Assembly (NCBI RefSeq): GCF_900880625.1
Contig: NZ_CAAHFB010000006.1
Location: forward strand, 186,001 to 250,000
Reading direction: 5' to 3'
Source of the DNA: Halorhabdus rudnickae
Lineage (GTDB): Archaea; Halobacteriota; Halobacteria; Halobacteriales; Haloarculaceae
Length of the DNA: 64,000 nt
Part shown: positions 1 through 9,114 of the stretch, piece by piece
Layout of the letters: every line of letters starts with the position of its first letter
Position numbering within the stretch: position 1 is the first letter of the stretch
The notes under the pieces: model-generated
Databases searched by the model: none
Told to the model about the DNA's origin: nothing
What the model saw: only the letters and a program-made list of their open reading frames with translations
Made by a program: the position numbers and the translations under genes

Positions 1-830
1 AGGACGAACAGCAGGAGGTCAGACAGAAACAATCTCGTCGCGAGGAGGTCGAACGAAAGCTCGAAGGGATCGACGACGAGATCGACCAGCGCGAGCAGCG
101 GATCGACACGCTGAAAGAACAGCGCGAGGAGCTCACTGAAGAGGTAGAACGCTTAGAGGAGACGGTCGAGGAGTACGAGTCGGCGGACTTCGAGGAGATC
201 CTCACACTCCACCGGGAGGCCAACCAGCTGGAGTTCGAGCTCGATTCCCTGGAGTCAGACCTGGAGGACATGACCGAGGAGATCACAGAGGTCGAGTCCT
301 TAGTCGAGAAAGGCGAGGAACTGCGAGACCGACGGGAAGGGTTGCTCGAAGAGCTTGCAGACACCAGAACGAAGGTCGATCAGATCGAGAGTGAGGCGGT
401 CGAGGCGTTCAACGAACACATGGACGCGATCCTCGAGATCCTCAAGTACGACAACCTCGATCGGATCTGGATCGAGCGCCTCGAGGAGACGACCCGCGAG
501 GGCAGGGAGACAGTCAGACAGACGACCTTCGAGATGCACGTCGTCCGGACGACCGAAAACGGCGTGGCGTACGAGGACACCATCGACCACCTCAGCGAGA
601 GCGAACGGGAAGTAACCGGACTGGTCTTCGCACTTGCCGGCTACCTGGTCCACGACCTCTACGAGGAGGTTCCGTTCATGCTGTTGGACTCCCTGGAGGC
701 GATCGACTCCAGCCGTATCGCCCGACTCGTCGAGTACTTCGCCGAGTTCGCTACGTTCCTCGTGGTCGCGCTCCTCCCGGAAGACGCCCAGGCACTGGAC
801 GACGAGTACACACGGATCACCTCGATTTGA
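1..830 (+). CDS. Archaea-specific SMC-related protein, C-terminal part (5' end outside window)
   Basis: The reading frame is open from the window edge (first full codon at base 3) to the TGA at 828-830, so only the C-terminal 275 or so residues are seen. The first 130 residues are a charged coiled coil rich in E, R, Q and D heptads, as in SMC/Rad50-like arms. The C-terminal domain has a hydrophobic stretch (FALAGYLVHDLYEEVPFMLL) followed by DSLEAIDSSRIARL, which fits the D-loop/Walker-B half of an SMC-type ATPase head in the haloarchaeal SMC-related (Sph/ASRP) family. The gene lies 46 bp upstream of rdfA, the usual partner, and both are probably co-transcribed. The internal ATG at 270 is not the real start because the coiled coil runs through it. 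The family assignment is inferred from this context and the end sequence. Confidence 0.8.
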   Translation, partial: DEQQEVRQKQSRREEVERKLEGIDDEIDQREQRIDTLKEQREELTEEVERLEETVEEYESADFEEILTLHREANQLEFELDSLESDLEDMTEEITEVESLVEKGEELRDRREGLLEELADTRTKVDQIESEAVEAFNEHMDAILEILKYDNLDRIWIERLEETTREGRETVRQTTFEMHVVRTTENGVAYEDTIDHLSESEREVTGLVFALAGYLVHDLYEEVPFMLLDSLEAIDSSRIARLVEYFAEFATFLVVALLPEDAQALDDEYTRITSI

Positions 831-876
831 GCGACGAAACGAGGCCCGCGATCGATCGGAGTCACTGACCGACACA

Positions 877-1494
877 ATGTCTGAAACACCGACTAACCGA
901 CCGTCGAGTAAGGTCGCACGCGTGATCGAGGAGTACGGCCTCGACGGCATGGGTGCGCAACTGGAAGCACGCTGGACCGCCGAAGGCAACGACCGACTGA
1001 GCCTGCGTGATCTTGCCGACTTGTTGAACAGGCGCCTCCTCGAACAGGCGCTGTTGGAAGCGGGGATGAGCACACTCGAGAACGATATCGAGACGATCTA
1101 TCACAACCTGACCGACGACGCAGTGAGTACCGGCGTCGAGACTGATACGCGCAACCGGTTGCAACGAAACGGTGTCGACGTCGAATCCGTCGAGAAGGAC
1201 TTCGTCACCTACCAGGCCGTCCGCACGTATCTCAAAGAGTGGCGCGGCGCAGAATACGAGGGGATATCGGACACCGAGAAGATCGAGAAGGACGTCGAGG
1301 TCATCCAACGTCTCCAGACCCGGGCGCTCTCGATCGCAGAGACACGCGTCGAGAATCTCGACGAGACGGGACGGATCGACGTCGGTGACTTCGAGGTGTT
1401 TCTGGACATGCAGGTGCTCTGTTCGGAGTGCGGATCACAGTACGAGATCGCCGAATTCCTCGAACGCGGCGGGTGTGACTGTACGACCGACTAA
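877..1494 (+). CDS. rdfA: Rod-determining factor RdfA
   Basis: A 205-residue protein beginning MSETPTNRPSSKVARVIEEY, followed by GLDGMGAQLEARWT and SLRDLADLLN; this N-terminus is characteristic of the haloarchaeal RdfA family, needed for rod shape in Haloferax volcanii. The N-terminal 60 residues look helix-turn-helix-like. The C-terminus carries four cysteines (LCSECGSQ...GGCDC), a likely zinc site. ATG 877 is chosen because the open frame upstream of it overlaps the SMC gene and is not conserved-looking. It follows the SMC-related gene by 46 bp, the conserved pairing. Function is by family, not shown by the sequence itself. Confidence 0.85.
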   Translation: MSETPTNRPSSKVARVIEEYGLDGMGAQLEARWTAEGNDRLSLRDLADLLNRRLLEQALLEAGMSTLENDIETIYHNLTDDAVSTGVETDTRNRLQRNGVDVESVEKDFVTYQAVRTYLKEWRGAEYEGISDTEKIEKDVEVIQRLQTRALSIAETRVENLDETGRIDVGDFEVFLDMQVLCSECGSQYEIAEFLERGGCDCTTD

Positions 1495-1607
1495 GCAGGT
1501 AAACCGACCGACGCCCTCGGTTTCTCAACCGGGAGCGGTCCCGGGAAGATGGGGCGGCACGGGCGCGTTGGCACAACGTTGAACTTACCCAGTCATTGGG
1601 CCCCGAT

Positions 1608-2381
1608 ATGAGCAATGAACGGGGGCCGGTAGACTCCGACAATCGGGTCACTGCCGTGCACAATTCTCGAAAACCTCCGCGATTATTCATGTTGTACCGT
1701 AACGGAACTCGCCGAGCAGCTGGATATGTCGGCGAGTACCGTCACCGCCCATCTGCAGACGCTCAACGATCTCAGATCCGTGATCCGCGCCGACGATGGT
1801 ACGTACCGTCTCAGCCTCCGATTTCTCGAGTTCGGCGGACGGACCCGCACCGATCACGATATCTATCTGGCAGCTCACCCCCAGATCGATAAGCTGTCGC
1901 GGAAGAGCGAAGAAGTCGCGACGATGGGTCGAAGAGGGAGGCCGCCGCGTGCGCCTCTATCGGACCAACCCGTCGAGAGGATCTCGGACAACACACTGGT
2001 CAGTGAACACACCAAGCTGCACTGGACGGCCCTGGGGAAAGCGTTGCTCCCCCGGATGCCTGACGACGAGATCGTCTCGATCGGCGAACGACACGGACTC
2101 CCGGCGGCCACTGAGAACACGATCACCGACGTCGAGGCGCTGCTGGCTGAGACCAACACCGTTCGCGAGCGGGGCTATTCCATCGATGACGAGGAGTCGA
2201 GGGCATCCGGTCTGTCGCCGTCCCGATCCGGAATCTCGGACCCGAGAATAGACCCGCAGCGATCTCCGTCGCGGGACCGAAACACCGTTTCAGCGATGAG
2301 CGTATCGAGACGGATCTGGTGGACACGCCCCATGACATCGAGAACGTGATCGAACTGCAGTGCAACCACTACCGAGATTGA
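1608..2381 (+). pseudogene. IclR-family transcriptional regulator, frameshifted
   Basis: Joined across frames the product reads as an IclR regulator: an N-terminal winged HTH (TVTELAEQLDMSASTVTAHL), then the effector domain with HWTALGKALLPRMPDDEI, GYSIDDEE, EGIRSVAVPI and a C-terminus ending CNHYRD. The frame changes near 1660-1668 (before LENLRDY), there is an out-of-frame stretch at about 1924-1967 (WVEEGGRRVRLYRTN), and another shift near 2200. No single frame encodes the protein. IclR proteins commonly control sugar-acid and aromatic catabolism, which fits the decayed sugar genes just downstream. A 113-bp gap separates it from rdfA. Confidence 0.85.
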
Positions 2382-2679
2382 GCGCCGGTCCCGTGTCCGC
2401 GCTCGATTCGGTGATCCCACTCAAGAGTCATCCCCCAACGAGAGACGCCACACCGCAGGTCCCGCTCTGGTGCAAACACGGACTGTTCGTTCGTGGTAAG
2501 AGCGTAATAACAGAGGTACTGGCGTTATGTGATGGAGACCCAGACGTCATTGATCACCAGAGGGCGCCGCTATCGACCGTACAGCGAGGTTCACTGATGT
2601 CGAATCGCCGGACTACGACGCAATCTCTCGGTCACCCGTCAGATGAGGAGGTCCAGAAATTCCGGGCGAGGATGAAAAG

Positions 2680-2912
2680 AGCGTCATCAACCTCAACTTT
2701 CTCGGCACGCTGCTGGCCTCAGGCCGTCGGCGAGTACATGGCCAAACAGGGCGAGGGCCACATCCGGAACAACTCCTCGATGACCGCGTTCACGCCGCTG
2801 ACGAGTATTTGCGCCTACTCCGGCGGGAAGGCTGCCGTCTCGAAGTTCAGGGAGTTGCTGGCGCACACGGCCCACAGCCACTCGACGGACATCCGGGTCA
2901 ACGCCATCGGCC
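2680..2912 (+). pseudogene. SDR oxidoreductase fragment (D-mannonate oxidoreductase-like)
   Basis: Only the central part of a short-chain dehydrogenase survives. One frame gives VINLNFLGTLLAS, and after a shift near 2720 the next gives VGEYMAKQGEGHI, SSMTAFTPLT, AYSGGKAAVS and STDIRVNAIGP. The Ser in SSMTAF and the YxxxK-type motif (YSGGK) are the SDR catalytic elements. The wording is closest to fructuronate reductase/D-mannonate oxidoreductases of the SDR family. The N-terminal cofactor loop and the C-terminus are missing; at about 2912 the sequence changes abruptly to an antisense GH3 relic. Specific substrate is uncertain. Confidence 0.75.
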
Positions 2913-3190
2913 CGACGGATACGGCATCGATCGACAGATCGCCGTACCCGAAGGTTGTGTAGGAGAGACCGTAGCCGAACGGATACAACGGCTCGCTGTC
3001 GGTGTAGACGTGTTCCTCGCTGGCCGAGTTCGGCTTCCGACTGTAGTAGACCGGCAGTTGGCCGACGGGTTTCCGGATCGAGGCCGGCAGGTGCCCGCTC
3101 GGATTGTGCTCGCCGAACTCCAGGGGAGTGGTCGCCTCGACGTCCGTCTCCGCCTGATTGAAGTGGACAACATAGGCGTAATCGCCCTGA
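2913..3190 (-). pseudogene. Glycoside hydrolase family 3 beta-glucosidase, C-terminal fragment
   Basis: Reverse-strand translation gives about 90 residues of the GH3 C-terminal region: FGEHNPSGHLPASIRK, VGQLPVYYSRKP, then SEPLYPFGYGLSYTTFGYGD. NPSGxLP and the PLYPFGxGLSYTxF signature are highly diagnostic of bacterial/archaeal GH3 beta-glucosidases and xylosidases. Both catalytic domains are absent, and the fragment abuts the SDR relic on one side and a GH4 relic on the other, so it is a rearranged remnant and not a gene end. It indicates that an ancestor hydrolysed beta-linked oligosaccharides. Confidence 0.85.
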
Positions 3191-3216
3191 GCGTCGCGTT
3201 CAGGTCGGGATTTCGC

Positions 3217-3384
3217 CCTGCAGACCGGCTTCGATGGCGATCTCGTGTATCAGGCGTTTCTGAACGACCCGCTTGTAACGCTGCCGCCCGAGGGGCCCGG
3301 AACCGCTTTGCCGGCCTCGTCGACGCGGAGCGACCATATCTTACCGACTGGAGACTCGACGGAGCCGCCGTTCTCGACGCGTAA
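3217..3384 (+). pseudogene. Glycoside hydrolase family 4-like fragment, C-terminal end
   Basis: About 55 residues remain. The first frame reads LQTGFDGDLVYQAFLNDPLVTLP and, after a shift near 3295, the next reads RFAGLVDAERPYLTDWRLDG and ends at TAA 3382-3384. The block resembles the C-terminal helix region of NAD-dependent GH4 alpha-galactosidases/glucosidases (x-DRxLxYQAxLxDPL followed by a helix with an AER motif). The catalytic Rossmann part is gone. Assignment is by short motif only and so is moderate. Confidence 0.55.
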
Positions 3385-3395
3385 CTCCCCGCACA

Positions 3396-3412
3396 AAGGC
3401 GTATTTTGCCTT
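3396..3412. terminator. Short hairpin after the GH4 relic
   Basis: The sequence aaggc-gtatttt-gcctt forms a 5-bp stem with a T-rich loop 12 bp after the relic stop codon. It may be an old terminator; the stem is short. Confidence 0.3.
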
Positions 3413-4283
3413 CTTCGACGGCTGTCCAGGGAATGCCGACGACCGTCCCGAGACACCGTGATCGGAACTGCGACCGTCACGCTTCACGCCCGGAATATCG
3501 CGTTCCCCTATCTGCCGACAGCCGGTTCCGGGAGTGGTGGGATTCGTCGGCGATCAGTATGGCGGTAACACGGAGGGGCTGACGTGCGACGATCTCGTAA
3601 TGACATAAATTATATTATATAATAACTCAAAATAAATGCCGCCTAAATATACAGAAAAATTAGTATTATATTTCGGATCAGTCGGGGGCGTTCTACTCGG
3701 TCAGCCATACCGTCGAGTATCGGGGAACAGAACAGTCGAACCGACGGCTTCCCCTGACAACTGGCCGTTTTATCGGCTGTTGCTGCCGAAATTGCGATAG
3801 ATACGTCCCAAAACGGATGATCGACAGAGGAGAACCCGCGCGGAGAGCGGCCCGGACTGACAGCGGTGTTTCAGCTCAGCGAGGCAAACAGTATCGAAGT
3901 CGATTGCCGTCGAAATCCGGTCAGAGAGTGTTAAAAAGAGCCTCGTGGCCGCTTCCGCCGTGTTACCGGTACTCCCTGACCCAGCGCCCCGTTGCTACTC
4001 GGCATGAAAGAGTCTCCGACAGTTCTCTGACAATCTTCAATACTTCTAAGATATAGAGGTATATAGAATATAGTATCATACTGGAGGTAGTATTCTATAC
4101 CATGAGAATTCAGTCAATCAACTACCGGGAATGAGCAGCCCATTCGAAACAACGGTCGTGGAGTGGCCGGACGTCCCGCGGGGTCGAGCTCTCCTCAACC
4201 CAGCCGGCAGTGTCGAAGACCCGCGCTCGGACGGCGACAATGCTCCCAGAGCGTTCGGGACGCGGGGTTCACCCCGTCGACCG
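3413..4283. other. Gene-poor AT-rich gap
   Basis: No convincing coding sequence is seen on either strand. The stretch at 3600-3680 is very AT-rich, unlike the host, and so is 4035-4110. Bases 4063-4098 contain an imperfect palindrome (atagaata... tattctat). The gap separates the decayed sugar genes from the end of the antiporter gene and looks like further decayed DNA. Confidence 0.5.
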
Positions 4284-6146
4284 TCACGCTGTCTCGCAGT
4301 ACTCCAGGGCGGCGCGGACCGCATCGTGACGGCCCAGAAACGTGAGGTGGTCACCCCACTCGATTCGCTGGTCCGGGTCGGGGATGTAACTCTCGCCATC
4401 TCGCGTGATCATCGCCAGGTGAGCGCCCTCCGGAATGGCCCCAGAGAGGTTCGCGACGGATTCGCCAACGTGCTCTTCGGCGGTCACCTCGATCTCCTGG
4501 ACATCGCCGGTCTCGTCGAGTTCCGTCATCCAGCGGGCGATCGCCGGCCGTTCGACGAGGTTGTCCATCGACCACGCGATGGCCCGCCAGCTCGAAACCG
4601 TCTCGACGTCCAGGTCTTCGAAGGCGTCGACGTTATTCGGTTCGTTCACCCGAGAGATGACCGTCTCGACGTCGAAGGTGTTGTTCGCCAGCTGGGCGAC
4701 CAGCAGGTTGACATCGTCGTCGGCGGTCGCAAGCGCGACAACTCGCGCGTTGGCGATGCCCGCGCTCTCGATCACCCCCCGTTCGGTCGCATCACCCTCT
4801 CGAACAGTGTATCCATCTGCCCGCAACGATTCGATGACGCTCTCGTCTCGGTCGACGATCACGACCTCCTCGCCACGGTCTGCGAGACGGTCGGCTAGCG
4901 ACCGCCCGATCCGACCACCGCCGACGATGAGGACCCGTTTGGGGATCACGTGAAGCGCCTGTGCGATATGTCGCGCTCCACCCCCTTCAAACGTCACGGT
5001 CAGGAAGATGACGAGGAAGACAGTCCCAACCAACGTTGTTGCAGCCTCCGGGTTACGGGTTTGTAACTCGAGGGCAAACAACGTCGCGACGGAGGCCGGG
5101 ATGATCCCTCGCGGACCGACAAAGCTCATGAACGCCCGTTCGCCAAGTGTGAACGAGGTGCCGATCGTACAAAACCAGACTGCAAGCGGCCGGACCACGA
5201 GCGCAACGGCGACTGCGGTAAGCAAGCCAGCGACTCCGAGAAATCCCAGATCTCCGAGCGAGAACAGCGAGGCCAGCGTGATAAACACGAAGGAGTTGAC
5301 CAGCAGCGTGACGTCCCCTTTGAATCGCTCGATCGTCTCCCGATAGGGCAAATCGACGTTGCCGAGCACGAACCCGGCCGTCGCGACTGCGGCGATGCCC
5401 GCCTCCGGGAGAATCGATTCACCGACGCCGTAGGCGACCAGGGCGGCAACGAGGACGACCAGTCGTGCGTTCTGTGGTTCGTTTTCGCGTGACTCGATCC
5501 GAGTCAGGACCAGCCACACGAGTACGGCGACGCCGAGCCCGACAGCCACGCCCGCGCCGAGGCGATAGAGGAACTCCCGGAAGAACGTTCCCAGCCCACG
5601 CGTCTCGAGCACCACGTACTCGAAGGTCACGACCGCCAGGATCGCTGCTGTCACGTCGTTGACGACGCCTTCCGTCTCCAGCGTGGAAGCGACCTGTTCG
5701 CGAACCATGACGACATTCACGATGGGAGTGATGACCGTCGGACCCGTCGCGACCAACAACGACCCGATCAACAGAGCGAGCCCCCAGGACGTCCCGAGCA
5801 AGGTGTGGACAAAGACGGTGGTTCCAAACAGGGTGATCGCCGCGCCGAATGTGACCAGTCGAAACGTCGCCCGCGGCGCCTCCCGAAGACGCTCGGTTCG
5901 GAGTGAGAACGCCCCCTCGAAGACGATGATCGCGACGCTAAGTCCGACGATCGCCGGCAGCGCACCGTCGCTCCCGCCGAAGACAGCGGGGGTGACGACG
6001 CCGAGCCCCTCCGGTCCGACGAACACGCCGGCCAACAACAGGAAGACGACGCTAGGGACCTGTAGCCTGTCCGAGAATATCTGCGCGACGACGCCGAGAC
6101 CGGCGATCGTCACCACGACCTGGAGGATCTCGACGGTCCCGCTCAC
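4284..6146 (-). CDS. Cation:proton antiporter with RCK (TrkA-N/TrkA-C) domains
   Basis: A 620-residue integral membrane protein. The first 390 residues hold about 12 hydrophobic segments of the CPA Na+/H+ exchanger fold, with GPEGLG, ATGPTVITPIV and FVGPRGIIPASVA motifs. Around residue 400 a Rossmann nucleotide-binding RCK domain begins (VLIVGGGRIGRSLADRLADRG, then VIVDRD), followed by a TrkA-C-type domain ending near the C-terminus (EEHVGESVANLSGAIPEGAHLA). It probably exchanges Na+ or K+ for H+ at the cytoplasmic membrane under control of a nucleotide, which fits a salt-in halophile. Ion specificity cannot be read from the sequence. Monocistronic: neighbours are more than 120 bp away. Confidence 0.88.
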   Translation of the reverse strand: MSGTVEILQVVVTIAGLGVVAQIFSDRLQVPSVVFLLLAGVFVGPEGLGVVTPAVFGGSDGALPAIVGLSVAIIVFEGAFSLRTERLREAPRATFRLVTFGAAITLFGTTVFVHTLLGTSWGLALLIGSLLVATGPTVITPIVNVVMVREQVASTLETEGVVNDVTAAILAVVTFEYVVLETRGLGTFFREFLYRLGAGVAVGLGVAVLVWLVLTRIESRENEPQNARLVVLVAALVAYGVGESILPEAGIAAVATAGFVLGNVDLPYRETIERFKGDVTLLVNSFVFITLASLFSLGDLGFLGVAGLLTAVAVALVVRPLAVWFCTIGTSFTLGERAFMSFVGPRGIIPASVATLFALELQTRNPEAATTLVGTVFLVIFLTVTFEGGGARHIAQALHVIPKRVLIVGGGRIGRSLADRLADRGEEVVIVDRDESVIESLRADGYTVREGDATERGVIESAGIANARVVALATADDDVNLLVAQLANNTFDVETVISRVNEPNNVDAFEDLDVETVSSWRAIAWSMDNLVERPAIARWMTELDETGDVQEIEVTAEEHVGESVANLSGAIPEGAHLAMITRDGESYIPDPDQRIEWGDHLTFLGRHDAVRAALEYCETA

Positions 6147-6274
6147 AGCGTGCTTTCGACAGCGAGTGCAATGAAGATGGCGTTGCCTCCGCCGGCCGTT
6201 CTCACTGCAGTAGAGAATTGTCCGCCGTCCGTTCCCGAACGGAAGGTTCTGTGACCCTCGACGGACATGGACGA

Positions 6275-7027
6275 TTACCCGACGTACGTTGTAGAGAGAT
6301 ACTGTAGGATCTCATCGACCAGTTCGGGTTCGAACGTCCAGTAGCCGCGGTACTCGTCGGGGCCGATCTCTTCGGCGACCAGGGCAGCCTTGCGGTCGTC
6401 GTCACCGTCGCCGTCGTGGACGACGAACCACGCGTCTCGGAGCTCCGGCGTGTCGCCCGCATGGACGGTCAGTTGATCGGCGAACGCCGGCATGTCCCAG
6501 TCGTCGATCCCGTAAACGTGGGTCTCGACCCCGGAGTCGGCGAGTGCCTCGTATGCCCGTCCGGTCCCTCGTTCGTCGAGCAGTCGAGAGAGCCGCTGGA
6601 ACGACGAGTGCAGGACGCCCGAATCCGTCTCCAGCGCCAGTGACTCGATGTGTCGGGAAATGTGGATCAACAGGAACTTCTGTTTGTCCGCGACGGTGAA
6701 GGTCACGTCCGCGAGGTGGGCGACGACCTCCGGCGTCTGGACCTCCTCGACCGGGACTGTCCCGGTGACGTACAGGTCCGAGTTGACGAGCAGAAGCGTC
6801 TCGCTGACGGCGTCCATCCGCGAGACAGCGAGCGATCCCGTCGTCTCGTCCCTGAGGAGGACCACGTCGCCCGGGGCGTCGGGATCCGTGTCCTCCGAGA
6901 CGGCGACCGCGTTCGACTCGAACATGTCCTCGAGCATCCGGTAGAGGGGATCGACCGACTCGCGATTGAGGACTGTGACCGTCTTCTCCCGATCGTCGAC
7001 GGCGTCGATGAACTCCGTAATCCCCAT
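6275..7027 (-). CDS. DICT sensory domain protein
   Basis: A 250-residue soluble protein. The N-terminal 60 residues (MGITEFIDAVDDREKTVTVLNRES) are followed by a region with DVVLLRD and the HISRHIESLALETDSG motif, and the C-terminal part carries THVYGIDDWDMPAFADQL, AWFVVHDGDG and GYWTFEPELVDEILQYL. This pattern is the DICT domain found in haloarchaeal and cyanobacterial signalling proteins, often near diguanylate cyclase or histidine kinase genes. No output domain is present. It is divergent from the hydrolase gene at 7132 with 104 bp between them. The molecular role of DICT proteins is unknown. Confidence 0.7.
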   Translation of the reverse strand: MGITEFIDAVDDREKTVTVLNRESVDPLYRMLEDMFESNAVAVSEDTDPDAPGDVVLLRDETTGSLAVSRMDAVSETLLLVNSDLYVTGTVPVEEVQTPEVVAHLADVTFTVADKQKFLLIHISRHIESLALETDSGVLHSSFQRLSRLLDERGTGRAYEALADSGVETHVYGIDDWDMPAFADQLTVHAGDTPELRDAWFVVHDGDGDDDRKAALVAEEIGPDEYRGYWTFEPELVDEILQYLSTTYVG

Positions 7028-7131
7028 CGGAAAAAGGTTGGACGTCGGGACGTATAGATCCGGGGGTCCTCACAAGTACGACAACAGCCCCGATCGCCGG
7101 ACCTATTCTCGGGGCGCCCGTCCACTCGTCT

Positions 7132-7914
7132 ATGTCGACTGTCATCAACGACGGCGTTTCACTCCGGTACGTCGTCCGGGGCGAGGGCGACCCGGTCGTG
7201 TTCGTCAACGACGCCGGGTTCGGCGCGTGGCTGTGGGGATACCTGCAGCCGGCTGTCGCCGGCCCGTACCGAACGGTCGTCTGGGACCTCCGGGCGACCG
7301 GCGACTCGGACGCCCCCGACGGCCCGTATACACTCGAAACGCTCGTGGGCGACCTCGAAGCGATCGTCTCCGCGATCGACGGGCGTCGCGTCCATCTCGT
7401 GGGCGCGGGCCTTGGCGGGGCTATCGCCCTGGAGTACGCCCGCCGTCACGAACACGTCACGTCGTTGGTTCTGCTGGGAACGGCCGGGGGGAGTGCGGTC
7501 GACGCCGACGCGCTGGCGTCGCTTGCCACATCGCGTGACGACCGCGACGCACTCAAGCAGTCTCTCGAGGCGGCGTTTGCCCCGGGAGTCCTCGCGGAAC
7601 ATCCCGCGGAGATCGACCGGATCGTCGAGTGGCGGCGTCGCGACGACGCAGACCCCACGGGCTGGGCCGCTCAGCGGGCGGCCTGGCTCGACGCCGACCT
7701 CGATTCGCTCTACGAGATTACGACACCCGCGCTGGTGGTCGGCGCCGCGGCCGACCGGATCGTCGATCCCGAAGCGACCGCACGATTGGCCGAAGCGTTA
7801 CCCCGCGGCCGGCATCGCCGAGTCGAGGGTGGGCATCTACTCCCAGTCAGCGAGAGTGGGGTGGTCGCCGACGAACTACTGGCATGGCTGGACGAACGGC
7901 AGCACGAGACCTAG
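7132..7914 (+). CDS. Alpha/beta-hydrolase-fold protein lacking the nucleophile
   Basis: A 260-residue alpha/beta hydrolase: oxyanion region PVVFVNDAGFGAWLW, then WDLRATGDSD, the strand-5/helix-C elbow HLVGAGLGGAIALEYA, an acid in GAAADRIVDPEA (Asp208) and a base in EGGHLLP (His235). In active members the elbow is G-x-Ser-x-G; here it is G91-A-G93-L-G95, so Gly sits at the nucleophile position. The codon is unambiguous (ggc). Acid and base are kept. The protein may be non-hydrolytic (binding or cofactor-independent oxygenase-like chemistry) or may be degenerate. It resembles MenH/3-oxoadipate enol-lactonase-like esterases. Single gene, no operon. Confidence 0.85.
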   Translation: MSTVINDGVSLRYVVRGEGDPVVFVNDAGFGAWLWGYLQPAVAGPYRTVVWDLRATGDSDAPDGPYTLETLVGDLEAIVSAIDGRRVHLVGAGLGGAIALEYARRHEHVTSLVLLGTAGGSAVDADALASLATSRDDRDALKQSLEAAFAPGVLAEHPAEIDRIVEWRRRDDADPTGWAAQRAAWLDADLDSLYEITTPALVVGAAADRIVDPEATARLAEALPRGRHRRVEGGHLLPVSESGVVADELLAWLDERQHET

Positions 7915-7945
7915 CCCGTCAGGGGACGACCGACTCCCGAAAAGA

Positions 7946-8110
7946 TCACGACTCGCGGTCGATATCGAGGTCTTGCTCGACGCCCTCGACGAAGTCGCCG
8001 TCGGCCAGTTCGGACATCCGATCACGGAAGTGCTCCTCGCAGAGCCCGACCTTGAGGGCGTCTTTCTCGACCGCGACTTCGGCCTCGCGGTCACAGTAGT
8101 GACACTGCAT
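7946..8110 (-). CDS. Small CxxC zinc-binding protein (DUF6757-like)
   Basis: A 54-residue protein starting MQCHYCDREAEVAVEKDALKV and continuing GLCEEHFRDRMSELAD. The CHYC pair and the later C-x-x-H form a likely zinc site. I chose the ATG at 8110 because the eight residues upstream do not belong to the compact zinc fold and the conserved-looking protein begins MQCHYC. I recall this family as DUF6757 in haloarchaea. It is convergent with the hydrolase gene (32 bp apart). Function unknown. Confidence 0.75.
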   Translation of the reverse strand: MQCHYCDREAEVAVEKDALKVGLCEEHFRDRMSELADGDFVEGVEQDLDIDRES

Positions 8111-8190
8111 ACCTCTGGGTAACACGCCGGACACATTGAAGCCTCCGTTCGCGTCCGACGGACGGCAGACAGTTCTCGGTCACAGGGCAC

Positions 8191-8967
8191 TTATCCAGTC
8201 AGTCGATCGCGGACGCGCCCGTAGGCCGGTTGGTCGAGACCAGCAATCCCAACGTCTTGGCCGTGGGCGTCGCTCCCGCCAGTCGCAAGCAGATCGTTGT
8301 CCCCAATCGCAGCCTCGACAGGTGCGAGGTCAACTGCTCGACCGTAGGGATAGGCCAGTTCGACGGCGTCGAGTTCGGCAACGCGGGACAACGCCGCGCC
8401 GGGGTCGTCGTACCGGAGCGGGTGGGCGAGACTCACCAGATCACACGCCTCTGCCAGCAATTCGCGGCCGCGCTCGTAGGACGTGATATCGCGGGCGACA
8501 TAGCAGGGCCCGTCGTCGCCGATGAGGTGCTCGAACGCCTCGTCGTAGCCGTAGGACGCGGGACTCCGGGCGATCGCTCGCGCGACGTGGGGCCGACCCA
8601 CGCCCGGACCGAACGAGATGTCGAGGTCGACGTCGATGTGGTCCTCGACCCGCGAGACGATCGTCCGGGCGCGCTCGATCCGGTCGCGCTGCAGACGGTC
8701 GATCTCGGCGCGGATTGCGGGCGTCGGATCGATCCCGTATCCCAGCAGGTCGAGCGGTTCCTCGTCGGTCGTGACGCGGAGTTCGATGCCACCGATTACG
8801 GTGACGCCGTCTTGATCGGTCAGTGCCACCTCGTCCGGAGGGAGACGGTCGTGGTCAGTGATCGCGACCGCCTCGAGACCGGCTCGGCGGGCCGCATTCG
8901 CGACACGCTCGGGCGCGAGCGAACCGTCCGAACGCGTGGTGTGAACGTGTAGATCGGCGACGACCAT
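8191..8967 (-). CDS. PHP-domain metal-dependent phosphoesterase
   Basis: A 258-residue PHP protein. Metal-binding motifs are seen in order: ADLHVHTTRSDG (motif I), ITDHDRL (motif II), GGIEL (motif III), SLAHP (motif IV) and TGGSDAHG (final Asp/His pair). This is the TrpH/YciV-like arrangement of 3',5'-nucleotide or RNA/DNA oligonucleotide phosphatases. Start at ATG 8967 (MVVADLHVH) is preferred because the PHP core normally begins within a few residues of the N-terminus; a longer frame adds 10 unlikely residues. Exact substrate is not known from sequence. Confidence 0.87.
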   Translation of the reverse strand: MVVADLHVHTTRSDGSLAPERVANAARRAGLEAVAITDHDRLPPDEVALTDQDGVTVIGGIELRVTTDEEPLDLLGYGIDPTPAIRAEIDRLQRDRIERARTIVSRVEDHIDVDLDISFGPGVGRPHVARAIARSPASYGYDEAFEHLIGDDGPCYVARDITSYERGRELLAEACDLVSLAHPLRYDDPGAALSRVAELDAVELAYPYGRAVDLAPVEAAIGDNDLLATGGSDAHGQDVGIAGLDQPAYGRVRDRLTG

Positions 8968-9114
8968 GGACCGGATTGGCCGAGGGCCCCCTTCCACCTT
9001 GCGGTGGCCCCGGCGCGGTGACGACCGCGGCTGTTCTGCCCTGTGTGACTCAGTTTCATGATCTCAGATTATTAATTGTTAAGGTTTATTAGGGACCATG
9101 ATTTTTAGAGATGT

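Noticed and set aside
3817-4056. Plus-strand frame in the AT-rich gap
   Set aside because: Basic product without motifs, in decayed DNA.
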